From assembly GCA_013360445.1 (NCBI GenBank), contig JABWBP010000012.1:40084-104083 (forward strand): a stretch of DNA of 64,000 nucleotides. The letters are read 5' to 3'. Shown piece after piece: positions 1 to 9,117 of this stretch. Position numbers and translations under genes: made by a program. Positions within the stretch are counted from its first letter, which is position 1. Every line of letters starts with the position of its first letter. The stretch comes from Calditrichaceae bacterium (lineage in GTDB: Bacteria > Calditrichota > Calditrichia > RBG-13-44-9 > J075). The notes beneath the pieces were generated by a model. It was not told the DNA's origin, made no database searches, and saw only the letters and a program-made list of their open reading frames with translations.

Positions 1-1602
1 CTCACCCTGGGGGCGGGGATTATCATCGGCGCCTACTGGGCCTACGAGGTGTTAGGCTGGGGCGGTTACTGGGGCTGGGACCCGGTGGAAAACTCCTCCC
101 TGGTTCCCTGGCTCACTACCCTGGCGCTGCTGCACGGGCTGATCGTGCAAAAGCGCACCGGCGCGCTGCCGAAAACCAACTTTTTCCTGGCGATCGTCTC
201 CCTGGTGCTGGTGCTCTACGCCACCTTTTTGACCCGCAGCGGGGTTCTGGCGGATTTTTCGGTACACTCCTTCCAGGATTTGGGCATCAATCGCTACCTG
301 ATCCTGTTCATGGCCGCTACCTTAGGGCTGGGCCTGGGAGCGTTCTTTTGGCGCGGGCGGGATATTCCCCATGCCGGGGTGAATTACACTGCGCTCAACC
401 GGGAGAACATCCTCCTGGCCAGTTTGTTCGTATTTGCTGCCTCCGCGCTGTTGGTGTTCTTCGGAACTTCCTCCCCGATCATTACCGGCCTGCTGGGCAA
501 CGCTTCCGCGGCCACGGTTTCCTATTATAACACCACCCACCTTCCCATCGGCATCCTCATCGCGGTGCTGTTAAGCGCCGCCCCGTTCCTGCGCTGGCGG
601 GAGGAGGGATTCGCCGCGCTGTGGAGGAACCTGCTCCCCTCCCTGCTGCTCAGCGCGGCCACCACGGCCATTCCGGTCTGGTCAGGAATGTCGCAGCCCA
701 CCCTTATTATTTTTGTATTCTTTGCCGCGGCGGCATTTTGGAGCAATTTGATTGCGGCGATTCGCTACCTGAAAATCAACTGGCTGAACGCCTCCGCCCC
801 GATAGCCCACGTGGGAGTGGGTTTGCTTTTAATGGGAATTGTTATCTCCGCGGTCTTTGAACAGAATCAAAAAGTGGTGCTGGAAAAAGACGTTCCCGGG
901 GAAGCCCTGAATTACCGGCTGATCTACCGCGGCCTCACCCCCGCGGCCAATGGAAAGGACGTTTTGAACATCGACGTCTCCCGGGATCAAACCGCTTACA
1001 CGGCAAGGCCGCGCTTCTATTTCAGCCGCTCCAACCAGGGGCAGATGCGCGAGCCGGACGTAAGATCCAACCTGATGTACGACCTCTACATCTCTCCCCT
1101 GGAGCGCCGCAGCACCGCCGGGCACACCCATCACGGCAACACCCTGGTGCTGAAAAAAGGGGAGAAGAAATCCTTCGGCGATTATCAGGTCTCCTTTGTC
1201 AGTTTTGACATGGGCGGCCATTCCGAGGCCGGGGTGCTGCGGGTGGGCGCGAATTTGACCATCAGCAATGAGCGGGAGAGTTACTCCGTGGTTCCCGCGG
1301 TGCTCTACAGCCAGGGCGGCGCCCGCCCGGAAGCGGCTACTTTCCCGCTGCGCTCCGGGGATAAATCAACCAGCGCAACCGTAACGATCCAGCGCATCGA
1401 CGCGGATCAAAAGTTAGTCGAGCTGGAGCTTACCGGCTTAGGCGAGCAGACCGGGGAAAACGTCGCCCCCAAAGAGATGATCATGGTAGAAGTAAGCCGC
1501 AAACCCTTTATGAGCGTGCTCTGGTTAGGGGCGATTTTGATGACCGCGGGAACCCTGATCGGTATCCGGCGGCGGCTGGCCCCGGCGGGCGAGGGGCAGT
1601 AG
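1..1602 (+). CDS. ccmF: Cytochrome c-type biogenesis protein CcmF, 5'-partial
   Basis: Heme lyase subunit of the System I cytochrome c maturation pathway, acting in the inner membrane to attach heme to apocytochrome c. The frame is open from the first base of the window, so the N-terminus lies outside; 533 codons remain of a family usually about 630-670 residues. The tryptophan-rich WWD heme-handling motif is visible at codons 19-31 (GWGGYWGWDPVEN). Conserved-looking histidines occur at codon 45 (HGLIV) and codon 180 (TTHLP). Many hydrophobic segments follow, then a large soluble C-terminal region (about codons 290-490) and a last membrane segment (FMSVLWLGAILMTAGTLIG). No ccm gene follows it here; the downstream neighbour is a repeat element. 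Family assignment is secure. Confidence 0.95.
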   Translation, partial: LTLGAGIIIGAYWAYEVLGWGGYWGWDPVENSSLVPWLTTLALLHGLIVQKRTGALPKTNFFLAIVSLVLVLYATFLTRSGVLADFSVHSFQDLGINRYLILFMAATLGLGLGAFFWRGRDIPHAGVNYTALNRENILLASLFVFAASALLVFFGTSSPIITGLLGNASAATVSYYNTTHLPIGILIAVLLSAAPFLRWREEGFAALWRNLLPSLLLSAATTAIPVWSGMSQPTLIIFVFFAAAAFWSNLIAAIRYLKINWLNASAPIAHVGVGLLLMGIVISAVFEQNQKVVLEKDVPGEALNYRLIYRGLTPAANGKDVLNIDVSRDQTAYTARPRFYFSRSNQGQMREPDVRSNLMYDLYISPLERRSTAGHTHHGNTLVLKKGEKKSFGDYQVSFVSFDMGGHSEAGVLRVGANLTISNERESYSVVPAVLYSQGGARPEAATFPLRSGDKSTSATVTIQRIDADQKLVELELTGLGEQTGENVAPKEMIMVEVSRKPFMSVLWLGAILMTAGTLIGIRRRLAPAGEGQ

Positions 1603-1649
1603 GCGCCGCCGCGGAATGCCGCCGCCTGCGAATTAAAATAGAAGTGTAA

Positions 1650-1971
1650 CTGATGTTACGCACACATTCATTGGTAAGGGGCTGAAGCCCAATGTCACTA
1701 ACTTTTCCTGATTCTCAGTCCCGTCAGGGACGTTCGAGTATAGCCCACCAGTTTACTGGTGGGAAAAAGGGGCGCACCCAGGTTAAAACAGTCCCGCCAG
1801 GGACGTTTGAAAACCGCAGGTCTTTCAGTCGTCCCTGACGGGACTCATAGAGGATCAGGAATTTCCCATCCCCCCAATGAATTGGCGGGCTATTATCTTT
1901 CGTCCCTGCCGGGACTAAAAAGTTAGTGACATTGGGCTTTAGCCCCTTCCCCGCTTAATGCGTAACATCAG
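1650..1971. repeat. MITE/REP-like element with ~70-80 bp terminal inverted repeats
   Basis: The ends are inverted copies of one another. The left end reads ctgatgttacgca and the right end tgcgtaacatcag, and the match continues inward through aaggggct(g/a)aagcccaat, gtcactaacttttt and agtcccg(t/g)cagggacg, with a few mismatches and one short gap. Inside are further copies of the word 'gtcccgnCagggacg' in both orientations (near 1720, 1790, 1830, 1900) and a small palindrome 'cccaccagtttactggtggg'. No ORF for a transposase is present, so it would have to be mobilised in trans if it is mobile. Both flanks carry 'tgtaa', but not in perfectly matching positions, so a target duplication is not proven. 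Confidence 0.8.
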
Positions 1972-2002
1972 ATTGTAAAATGAATTTCATTAAGGTATGA
2001 AC

Positions 2003-2176
2003 ATGGATATAATTTACCTGATCGCATTTTTGGTCGCCTGGGTGGTTTTGCAGCGCTGGATTCTTCCCCGCCTGGGCATCAGCACCTGAATGGCCAACGC
2101 CTGCCCGCCTGAAAAGGATAACCGGCAGACTCGCTCGGTCGAGCAACAAAGTGATACTGAAAATGGTGGGGTATAG
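2003..2176 (+). CDS. Small single-pass membrane protein, possible selenoprotein (in-frame UGA at 2087-2089)
   Basis: An ATG at 2003 has a well-placed AAGG 7 nt upstream (1992-1995). It encodes one strongly hydrophobic segment (IIYLIAFLVAWVVL) followed by QRWILPRLGIST, then UGA. The same frame stays open after the UGA with MANACPPEKDNRQ and continues to a TAG at 2174, 57 residues in all with the UGA counted. A UGA followed four residues later by a cysteine (U-M-A-N-A-C) right after a membrane anchor looks like a redox motif. I have a loose, unverified memory of small proteins with '(G)(V/I)(S/P)T-C/U-M-x-x-x-C' in other bacteria. The conservative alternative is a 28-residue membrane peptide ending at 2089. 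Selenocysteine insertion cannot be shown from this window because no sel genes are present. Confidence 0.45.
2101..2128 (+). promoter_or_regulatory. Candidate SECIS-like hairpin 11 nt after the UGA
   Basis: Downstream of the in-frame UGA, ctgcc (2101-2105) can pair with ggcag (2124-2128), and inside this cct (2108-2110) pairs with agg (2115-2117) around a gaaa loop. The loop begins 21 nt after the UGA, a distance comparable to bacterial SECIS elements, which lie inside the coding region just after the UGA. The stem is short and interrupted, so this is only suggestive. Confidence 0.25.
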
Positions 2177-2246
2177 GGTATAAGGGAAACCATCCCCTAC
2201 TCCCCCTGCCTTATGCTCTATACCTTATACCCTATACCTTATACCC
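2166..2246. repeat. Short-word repeat in both orientations (tatagggtataagg / ccttataccctata)
   Basis: The word occurs forward at about 2166-2189 (gggtatagggtataaggg) and several times in reverse complement at about 2211-2246 (ccttatgctctatacc, ccttataccctatacc, ttatacccc). The transcript could fold into a long imperfect hairpin. It lies directly before the ribosome-binding site of the next gene and includes the TAG stop of the small ORF. Confidence 0.7.
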
Positions 2247-2264
2247 CCGAGAAAGGGAACCCCA

Positions 2265-3347
2265 ATGGAAGGCCACGCTCGCCATACCAAAATCGGGAAA
2301 AGGTTTGGAGTCGGAATTATCGGGCTGGGAGAAGGAAAGGGATTGGTGAAAGGATTGGAAAGCCACCCGGAGCTGCAGGTGGTAGCGGTGTGCGACGCCA
2401 ACCCGGAACTGTTAGAGAAAATCCGCCGGGTTTATGATGTTCCCCACGCTTACAGCGACCTCGCCGAAATGGTTCGACGCCAGGATATCGACATCATCGC
2501 CATTTACACCCCCGATCAGTTGCACATTGAACATATCACCGCCGCTTTTCAGGCCGGGAAACACGTTATCTGCACCAAACCGCTGGTAAATGCCCTGGGG
2601 GAAGCGCGGGAAGTGATCCGCCTGACCGAACAGTACCCCCAAACCCGCCTGATGGTCGGGCAGAGTTCCCGGTTCTTCGGCCCCATGCAGCACCAGCGCA
2701 GGGCCTACGAGTCGGGAAAGTTGGGCAAACTCAGCTTTGCGGAGGCCCATTACGTGCACGACATGCGCTGGTTCTACGGCAACCGCCCCTGGGCGCGGGA
2801 AGGGGGCTTCGATCTGCTGTTTGCCTGCTGCTCCCACCCGGTGGACCTGGTGCGCTGGTACTTAGGCGACGCGGAAGAAGTATTCGCTTATGCGGATCAG
2901 TCCTTTGTCGCTAAAGAGGCCGGGTTCCACGGCAACGATACCTTCATCATCAACCTGAAATTCGCCGGCGGGCGGATCGGGCGGGTGTTAGGTTTTTACG
3001 GATTGGAGCAGCCCCACCAGCACCGCCCCTGGATCGAAGTGGCGCTCTACGGAACCGCCGGCACCTTCATCGCCAGCTATCCGCAGCTGCAATCCCTGCA
3101 AAAATTCACCGGGGAGCATGAGCGGCTGGAAACCTACTTCGAGGATATTTATCACTATTTCCAGTTCGAGGGCATCAACCACCACGCCGGGGAGTTCGTG
3201 AACTACCTGGAATATTTCGCCCGCTGCCTGGTGGGGGGTAAAACAGCGCTGCCCGACGCCGGGGACGGCTTCAAAACCATCGCCACGTTAGAGGCCATCC
3301 GGGAGTCAATCCGCAGCGGCCGGCCCGCTAACGTGGAAGCTTTGTAA
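2265..3347 (+). CDS. Gfo/Idh/MocA family NAD(P)-dependent oxidoreductase
   Basis: 360-residue cytosolic dehydrogenase of the glucose-fructose oxidoreductase / inositol dehydrogenase / rhizopine catabolism family. The N-terminal Rossmann fold shows a glycine-rich loop GLGEGKG at residues 20-26, a downstream acidic residue (CDAN, D44) and the family's catalytic Lys-Pro pair at K105-P106 (CTKPLV). The C-terminal half is the usual mixed alpha/beta substrate-binding domain. The start is ATG 2265, preceded by gagaaaggg. Substrate cannot be told from sequence; such enzymes oxidise sugars, inositols or their derivatives. It stands alone, with repeats on both sides. The glycine loop (GxGxGKG) deviates slightly from the textbook GxGxxG. 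Confidence 0.9.
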   Translation: MEGHARHTKIGKRFGVGIIGLGEGKGLVKGLESHPELQVVAVCDANPELLEKIRRVYDVPHAYSDLAEMVRRQDIDIIAIYTPDQLHIEHITAAFQAGKHVICTKPLVNALGEAREVIRLTEQYPQTRLMVGQSSRFFGPMQHQRRAYESGKLGKLSFAEAHYVHDMRWFYGNRPWAREGGFDLLFACCSHPVDLVRWYLGDAEEVFAYADQSFVAKEAGFHGNDTFIINLKFAGGRIGRVLGFYGLEQPHQHRPWIEVALYGTAGTFIASYPQLQSLQKFTGEHERLETYFEDIYHYFQFEGINHHAGEFVNYLEYFARCLVGGKTALPDAGDGFKTIATLEAIRESIRSGRPANVEAL

Positions 3348-3415
3348 GCTCCCGGAATCAAAAATAAATTGATTGAAATCCTTTCCTGAAAGTGCTACTT
3401 TTACCCTCGCCACTG

Positions 3416-3596
3416 GATTCCCGGTTCTCGATTCTCAATGCTGGATGCTGGATGCTCGACACTCGATGCGCGATGCTTGATTTTCGATTCTTGATGTTCG
3501 ATTCTTGACTCGCGATGCTTGATTCTCGATGTCCGATGCCAGTCTGGCTGATTTATCGAGCATCGAATATCGAGAATCCAGCATCGAGAAAAATCC
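3416..3596. repeat. Intergenic word-repeat cluster, both orientations (gattctcgatgctgga)
   Basis: About 180 bp built from drifting copies of a ~10-nt word such as tcgatgctgg, tcgattcttga and cgatgcttga. From about 3556 these are followed by the reverse complements (atcgagcatcgaatatcgag, aatccagcatcgag), so the segment can fold on itself. It ends about 12 bp before the ribosome-binding site of the next gene. Open frames running through it are low-complexity and are not genes. Confidence 0.85.
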
Positions 3597-3621
3597 GTTC
3601 TCAAAGTTAGGAGGATCGCCG

Positions 3622-6600
3622 ATGAAAATCCTCGCTAAGTTTACCGCGCTGATTCTGCTTCCCTTAATTTTGATGGTTTGCTTCGCAAGCGCCAAAGAAC
3701 GCCCGCCGGGCCGGGGCAACGCCAATTTCCGCTCCACCGCGCTTCCCCAAACCCAAACCCTCTGGAACATCAACAATATTGCCGGGTGGATTCGCAACGA
3801 CGGGTATTCCGGGAACAACCCTTTTACCGGCAACTCCGGGGTGAAATATCCCCGGGGAACCGCGGGGGTGATTTTTTGGGACGGCATTGTCTGGGGCGGG
3901 AGGGTATTCCAGTCGCACTGGCCGCAGCCCGAAGGCAGCTACCGGGTAGGCGGGCAGACTTATAACATTTGCACCCAACCGGGACACGTCGCCATCGCGG
4001 GAACTCCCGCCGATCCGCCGGTCGCATCCGATCCGCTCTCCGCCTACATTTACCGCATCCGCGCGGACTGGGAGGAACTGACCGTCAACGATCCGGAAGT
4101 GATTCAGGACGCCGCGGAGCTGAATAATGTGGACACCTCCCAGGTGACCCCGGCCATGGCCCAGGCGGTATTGGATGATTACCAATGGGCCTGGAACAAC
4201 TGGCCGGCAGATTTAGGCGCGCCGTTTTACGACCTGAACGGCAACAGCGTCTATGAACCGGCCTTAGGAGAAACCCCCGGCCTGCAAAACGCCGACCAGG
4301 TAGTCTGGTTCGTCTTCAACGATTTGGACCCCGCGTTAACCAACGAATCTTTTGGCTGCCAGCCCATCGGCCTGGAGGTACAGGCAACGATATGGGGCTA
4401 CAAAACCAACGGCGTTCCCGGCCAGGCAATCTACCAGCGCTACCGCTTGATCAACAAATCCGGCTTTCCGGTGGACTCCATGTTTATCGGCGCGAAATGG
4501 GCGGATCCGGACGTCGGCGTTTATACCGATGATCTGGCCGGCTGCGATTCTCTCCTGGACCTGGGGTTCTGCTACAACGGCTACCCGATCGATAACGAAT
4601 TCCAGGGATTCGGCCTGCCCCCGGCGGCCATCGGCTACGCGCTCTTGCAAGGCCCCCTGATTCCCTCCCCGGGGGACACCGCCTGGTTCGATTTCCAGAA
4701 AATTCCCGACCATAAAAACCGCCCCATGACCGCTTCTCCATATAATGTCGCTGTTACGATGATGGATCCGATTTTCGGCGAATATGAATATGCCCTGGCA
4801 TATTATAACCTGCTGAACGGTTATATCGGAACGGGAGATACGCTGAATCCCTCTCCTTTTACACACGGTTCCGGGCCGTACCTCGGCCAGCCGACCAAAT
4901 TTCCCATCAATGGCGACCCCGTTACCGGCATCGGCGACGTTGACGGGCAGGGAGAAAATCTGCTCCCGGGCGACCGGCGCCTGATGGTTTGCAGCGGGCC
5001 GTTTTCGATGCAGAACGGCGATACCCAGGAGGTGGTGTTTGCCGTGGTGGGCGGCATCGATCCCGCGGGCGACCACCTCTCCGCGGTGGCGAAGCTGAAA
5101 GAGAACGTGCAGATGATCCGCGCTTCTTACCCGCAGGCGCTGGCGTTTCCGAAGGTTTCTTACCGCCTCACCCATCCTTCCAACACCGCCACCATGCTGC
5201 GGGTGCAGGCGGATTTGCGCGAATTTTCCGGGGTTACCGGCGGGGAGATGCAATTTTCCCCGGAAACCGGCGGCGAGCCGGGCTTCTCCATGCCGCTTTA
5301 TGACGACGGGCTGCACCACGACAGCCTGCCGGGAGACAATATCTGGGGCAACGCCGCCGGGCTGAACAATCGCAAATTTCCCTTCAAAGGCGACCTGGCC
5401 GTGCAAACCGTCTCCGGGCAGCACAATTTCGAGGGAATTTTCTCCCGCCTGCGCCTGCGCCCCCTGCCGGATTTCAGCAACTGGCGGGTGGTCTGGGAAA
5501 ACGGGCAGCAGGATTCCAGCATCAACCATTTCGAGAAGGTGCGCCTGGCCTTCGATCTTCACAACCGCGACCAGTTGAACGCTATCGACAACATTACCCT
5601 CTTCAACTTCGAACCGCTCTCCAACAACCAGACCATCCAGTTCAGCCAGCTCATTCCTCCCGGCGGAACCGCTTCCGATCCCGATTTCAATTTTGTGTTA
5701 GTCGGCCCCCCGCAAGGCGATTCGCTGCGCTTCTCCTTCCGGCTCCAGTTCGATTATAACTCGCAGGTTCTCACTTCTACCCAGGCGGTGTTAAGCTGGG
5801 CGCCCGGCCCCTATTGGGGAGACACGCTGGAGGTTATTCCCATCAGCGGGGTACCCGACAACGTCTTCCCAATTGTCGCCGACCCCTCGCAGTTAACCGG
5901 GCATTTCTACCAGGTTGCCTTTTTCGACTCTTCCGCGGAACTGCGTTGGCGGCTTACCGACCAGAATACGGGAGCGCTCAAGCTGGATAACATTCCCATC
6001 AGCAATAATCCCAATTTCCCCCACCCGGTGGTGGATGGGATTTTATACCAGGTTACCGACCCGGCAGCAAATCCCGGTTTCGTTGATTTTCAAACTGTGG
6101 CTAATGCTGCCGGGCCGCTGATTCCCCCGGAAGGGGCGGCGGCCGGTTTTGCCGGGTTTCCTTCGCTAAATCCCACCGCCAATCAGCAAGTCGGGGAAGG
6201 AATCTGGCTGATCCATACCGCCGAACTCGGCTTCCAGGGAAGTTATTTCCTGTTCATCGACCGCATCACCCGGAATGGGAGCAACTGGTCGAAAATTCTG
6301 GGGTACGATTATGAGATGCGCTTGACTGCGGGCGGAAGCTATGCCTGGAAAGCGTACCAGGATCAATCGGTGATGCCGGTGCCTTTTGAGTTATGGAACA
6401 TCGGCGCCAATACCCCCAACGATCCCGGCGACGATTACCGCATGGTTCCCTGGGTGCTTGATGACGATGAAAACGGCGCGTTCAACATGGGTGGTCCCGG
6501 AACGAAGACCCTGGGTCTTTATGATCATACTGTTTCTCCCGGCGAAGATGATCCATTTACCGATTGGATTTACTGGATGAAGCCGGAAGATACTTCCCCC

Positions 6601-7137
6601 GGCCAGGCCGGTTATTTAGCCGCGGTGGCGCAAATGCTGGCCGGAACCTATACCGGAAGTTCTGAAACTGAGGTGATGGCCAGGGTGGTGCTGGCAAATT
6701 GGAACGGCGACATCGGCATCCCGCCTCCTTCAGGTCAGTACAACCAGGATTTGCCGGAAGCGGGAACCATTTTCCGCATTCGCGCCAAGAAACCCAATCT
6801 GCCGGGAGATGTTTTAGTGATACATGGTACGGTGGGCATTGCAGAACAACCAACGCCGGATGTATTTGAACTATCCCAGAACTACCCCAATCCCTTCAAC
6901 CCGGTGACGCACATTCAATTCAGCCTGGCCGGCAAGGTAAAGGTGAAATTGGAGGTCTTCAACGTGTTGGGGCAGCGGGTGAAAACCCTGGTGGACAGCG
7001 ACCTGGCCCCGGGGAAGCACGAAGTGGCCTGGGACGGGCGCAACGACGCCGGGGCAAGAGTCGGTTCGGGGCTTTATTTCTATCGCTTGAAAGCCGGCGA
7101 TTACGTTAAATCGCGCAAGATGATTTTGATCAAATGA
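3622..7137 (+). CDS. Large secreted protein with T9SS type A C-terminal domain
   Basis: 1171-residue predicted secreted protein. The start ATG 3622 is chosen because AGGAGG sits 8 nt upstream and it gives a classical signal peptide (MKILAKFTALILLPLILMVCFASAKE). The frame is open further upstream only through the repeat cluster. Residues about 40-530 are homologous to the next gene, sharing LWNINNIAGWIRNDGYSG and YPRGTAGVIF. The middle third is unique and beta-rich, with Ig-like stretches. The last ~90 residues carry the type A sorting domain (QNYPNPFNP, then a FlgD-like FNVLGQRVKTL and ending in KMILIK), which in T9SS bacteria directs export across the outer membrane and surface attachment. 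Enzymatic function is not recognisable. Confidence 0.85.
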   Translation: MKILAKFTALILLPLILMVCFASAKERPPGRGNANFRSTALPQTQTLWNINNIAGWIRNDGYSGNNPFTGNSGVKYPRGTAGVIFWDGIVWGGRVFQSHWPQPEGSYRVGGQTYNICTQPGHVAIAGTPADPPVASDPLSAYIYRIRADWEELTVNDPEVIQDAAELNNVDTSQVTPAMAQAVLDDYQWAWNNWPADLGAPFYDLNGNSVYEPALGETPGLQNADQVVWFVFNDLDPALTNESFGCQPIGLEVQATIWGYKTNGVPGQAIYQRYRLINKSGFPVDSMFIGAKWADPDVGVYTDDLAGCDSLLDLGFCYNGYPIDNEFQGFGLPPAAIGYALLQGPLIPSPGDTAWFDFQKIPDHKNRPMTASPYNVAVTMMDPIFGEYEYALAYYNLLNGYIGTGDTLNPSPFTHGSGPYLGQPTKFPINGDPVTGIGDVDGQGENLLPGDRRLMVCSGPFSMQNGDTQEVVFAVVGGIDPAGDHLSAVAKLKENVQMIRASYPQALAFPKVSYRLTHPSNTATMLRVQADLREFSGVTGGEMQFSPETGGEPGFSMPLYDDGLHHDSLPGDNIWGNAAGLNNRKFPFKGDLAVQTVSGQHNFEGIFSRLRLRPLPDFSNWRVVWENGQQDSSINHFEKVRLAFDLHNRDQLNAIDNITLFNFEPLSNNQTIQFSQLIPPGGTASDPDFNFVLVGPPQGDSLRFSFRLQFDYNSQVLTSTQAVLSWAPGPYWGDTLEVIPISGVPDNVFPIVADPSQLTGHFYQVAFFDSSAELRWRLTDQNTGALKLDNIPISNNPNFPHPVVDGILYQVTDPAANPGFVDFQTVANAAGPLIPPEGAAAGFAGFPSLNPTANQQVGEGIWLIHTAELGFQGSYFLFIDRITRNGSNWSKILGYDYEMRLTAGGSYAWKAYQDQSVMPVPFELWNIGANTPNDPGDDYRMVPWVLDDDENGAFNMGGPGTKTLGLYDHTVSPGEDDPFTDWIYWMKPEDTSPGQAGYLAAVAQMLAGTYTGSSETEVMARVVLANWNGDIGIPPPSGQYNQDLPEAGTIFRIRAKKPNLPGDVLVIHGTVGIAEQPTPDVFELSQNYPNPFNPVTHIQFSLAGKVKVKLEVFNVLGQRVKTLVDSDLAPGKHEVAWDGRNDAGARVGSGLYFYRLKAGDYVKSRKMILIK

Positions 7138-7162
7138 CCATCGGTTTTTGCCGGGCAATTCG

Positions 7163-7212
7163 GTAGGGGCGATTCGCGCCAGGGGCGCGCCCTCGGCGCG
7201 AATCGCCTTTAC
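7163..7212. repeat. Palindromic repeat (gtaggggcgattcg type), possible terminator
   Basis: Perfect 13-bp arms ggcgattcgcgcc (7168-7180) and ggcgcgaatcgcc (7195-7207) enclose a further self-complementary core (aggg-cgcg-ccct). The outer word gtaggggcga is shared with the arms of the intragenic element at 61245-61497, so the two probably belong to one dispersed family. It lies between the two paralogous cargo genes and could also end transcription, although no clean T-tract follows. Confidence 0.75.
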
Positions 7213-7262
7213 ACGATCGCCCAATCATACCCATCTTTATCAAACCACAGGAGGATAGCGCC

Positions 7263-9098
7263 ATGAAGCGATATAGCGGATTTTTGCTGGTATTAACGGC
7301 TATGGGAGTATTCATCGCCGCTTCCATGTTAAGCGCGCGGGAGAAACCGGGGCAGAAAACAGCTCCAAACCCGGCGGTTTCTTACGCGCAAATCGAGGAA
7401 ACCCAAACCCTCTGGAATATCAACAATATTGCCGGGTGGATTCGCAATGACGGATATTCCGGAAACAATCCCTACATCGGGAACTGGGGAGTCTGGTATC
7501 CCCGGGGAACCGCGGGGGTGATTTTTCAGGACGGCTTGGTCTGGGGTGGTAAGGTGACCCAATCCCACTGGCCCCAGCCGCAAGGCAGCTACCGGGTGGG
7601 CGGGCAGACTTATCGCATTGGCACTTTGCCGGGGCATATCATCCAGGCCGGGACACCCACTACTCCCCCGGTATCATCCAATCCTAACAATGCTTACATT
7701 TACCGCATCCGGGCGGACTGGCAAAATTTAACCGTCAATGACCCGGAAGTGATTCAGGATGCCGCGGAGCTGAATAACGTCGATACCTCCCAGGTAACCC
7801 CGGCCATGGCTCAGGCGGTGCTGGATGATTACGAATGGGCCTGGAACAACTGGCCGGGAGATTTGGGCGCCCCGTTTTACGACCTGAACGGTAACAACCA
7901 ATGGGACCCCGGAACGGATGAACCCGGATTGGCCGACGCCGATCAGGTGATCTGGTTCGTCTGTAACGATCTGAACCCCGGCCTGACTACCAATTTGTAC
8001 GGTTCCCAGCCCATCGGGTTGGAATTGCAGGTGGCCATGTGGGGGTATCATCAGCCTGGCACCACGATTGGGCAGGCGTCTTTCCGGCGCTACCGCCTGA
8101 TCAATAAATCCGGCTTCCCCATCGACTCCATGTTCATCGCCCAGTGGTCGGATTCCGACATAGGATACTTTGGCGACGATTTTGGGGGGTGCGATTCATT
8201 AACAATTTTGGGGTATGCCTATAACGGAAATCCTGAAGATACCGAATTTCAACAATTCGGGCTTCCCCCGGCGGCGGTGGGGTATGCCTTGTTACAGGGC
8301 CCGATCATCCCTTCGCCCGGAGATACGGCCACCTTTAACTTTCATAAACTCCCCGGTTATAAGAATCTGTCCATGACGTCTTTCGGATACTTCGCTGCCG
8401 GCAGCACCATTAACGACCCGAACCTGGGGGAATACAGCGGAACGTTACAATGGTATAATTTGCTGAACGGCTTTATTCCTACGGCCGATACAACCAATCC
8501 CACGCCCTATACCCATGGCGTTGGTCCCCTTGCCGGGCGTCCCACCAAATTCCCCCTGAACGGCGATCCCGTGGCCATGGCGGGTGATATTGATGGTTTA
8601 GGAAGCAACCTTCCGCCGGGGGACCGTCGAATTGTGGTCAGCAGCGGTCCCTTTACCATGCTGAACGGCGATGTTCAGGAAATGGTGCTGGCAATTATCG
8701 GCGGCATTACTCCCGGTCCCGGGGGAAATAACCGAACGGCGGTGGCTCAATTGAAGCTGAACAGCGATTTTATCCGGTTAATGTGGGATGATATTTCCAC
8801 CGGCATTGCTCAACTTGAAAACCCGGTTATTCCTGAACACCTGGAACTGGAACAGAACTATCCCAATCCCTTCAATCCTGCTACCATCATTCGTTACCAT
8901 TTATCAGTTTCGGAATTTGTAACCCTGAAAGTGTATGATATCCTGGGGCGGGAGGTAGCAACCCTGGTCAACGAACGCCAGATTACGGGGATTTATCGGG
9001 TTCCCTTTATCGCCGCTGACCTTGCCAGCGGGGTTTATGTTTACCGGATCACCGCGGGCGGTTTCAGCAAAAGCCGGAAAATGGTGTTGCTGCGATGA
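7263..9098 (+). CDS. Secreted T9SS cargo protein, short paralogue of the preceding gene
   Basis: 611 residues with an N-terminal signal sequence (MKRYSGFLLVLTAMGVFIAASMLSA) and AGGAGG 8 nt before ATG 7263. Residues about 40-520 match the first half of the upstream protein closely, including the distinctive block QDAAELNNVDTSQVTPAM, which is identical in both. The roughly 560-residue middle section of the upstream copy is absent, and the protein runs directly into its own type A sorting domain (LEQNYPNPFNP to SRKMVLLR). The two genes are in tandem on one strand, which points to duplication followed by loss or gain of the middle domain. Cell-surface or extracellular location is inferred from the sorting domain; activity is unknown. 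Confidence 0.85.
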   Translation: MKRYSGFLLVLTAMGVFIAASMLSAREKPGQKTAPNPAVSYAQIEETQTLWNINNIAGWIRNDGYSGNNPYIGNWGVWYPRGTAGVIFQDGLVWGGKVTQSHWPQPQGSYRVGGQTYRIGTLPGHIIQAGTPTTPPVSSNPNNAYIYRIRADWQNLTVNDPEVIQDAAELNNVDTSQVTPAMAQAVLDDYEWAWNNWPGDLGAPFYDLNGNNQWDPGTDEPGLADADQVIWFVCNDLNPGLTTNLYGSQPIGLELQVAMWGYHQPGTTIGQASFRRYRLINKSGFPIDSMFIAQWSDSDIGYFGDDFGGCDSLTILGYAYNGNPEDTEFQQFGLPPAAVGYALLQGPIIPSPGDTATFNFHKLPGYKNLSMTSFGYFAAGSTINDPNLGEYSGTLQWYNLLNGFIPTADTTNPTPYTHGVGPLAGRPTKFPLNGDPVAMAGDIDGLGSNLPPGDRRIVVSSGPFTMLNGDVQEMVLAIIGGITPGPGGNNRTAVAQLKLNSDFIRLMWDDISTGIAQLENPVIPEHLELEQNYPNPFNPATIIRYHLSVSEFVTLKVYDILGREVATLVNERQITGIYRVPFIAADLASGVYVYRITAGGFSKSRKMVLLR

Positions 9099-9117
9099 GG
9101 TTCAATAAGCCGTTATT

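Noticed and set aside
3401..3604. 67-codon minus-strand open frame with strange composition (HRESRIEHQESKIKHR...)
   Set aside because: Translates only the gattctcgatgctgga word repeat; a repeat, not a gene.
4336..5562. 408-codon minus-strand open frame
   Set aside because: Antisense to the first T9SS cargo gene; no motif, no ribosome-binding site; shadow of biased codons.
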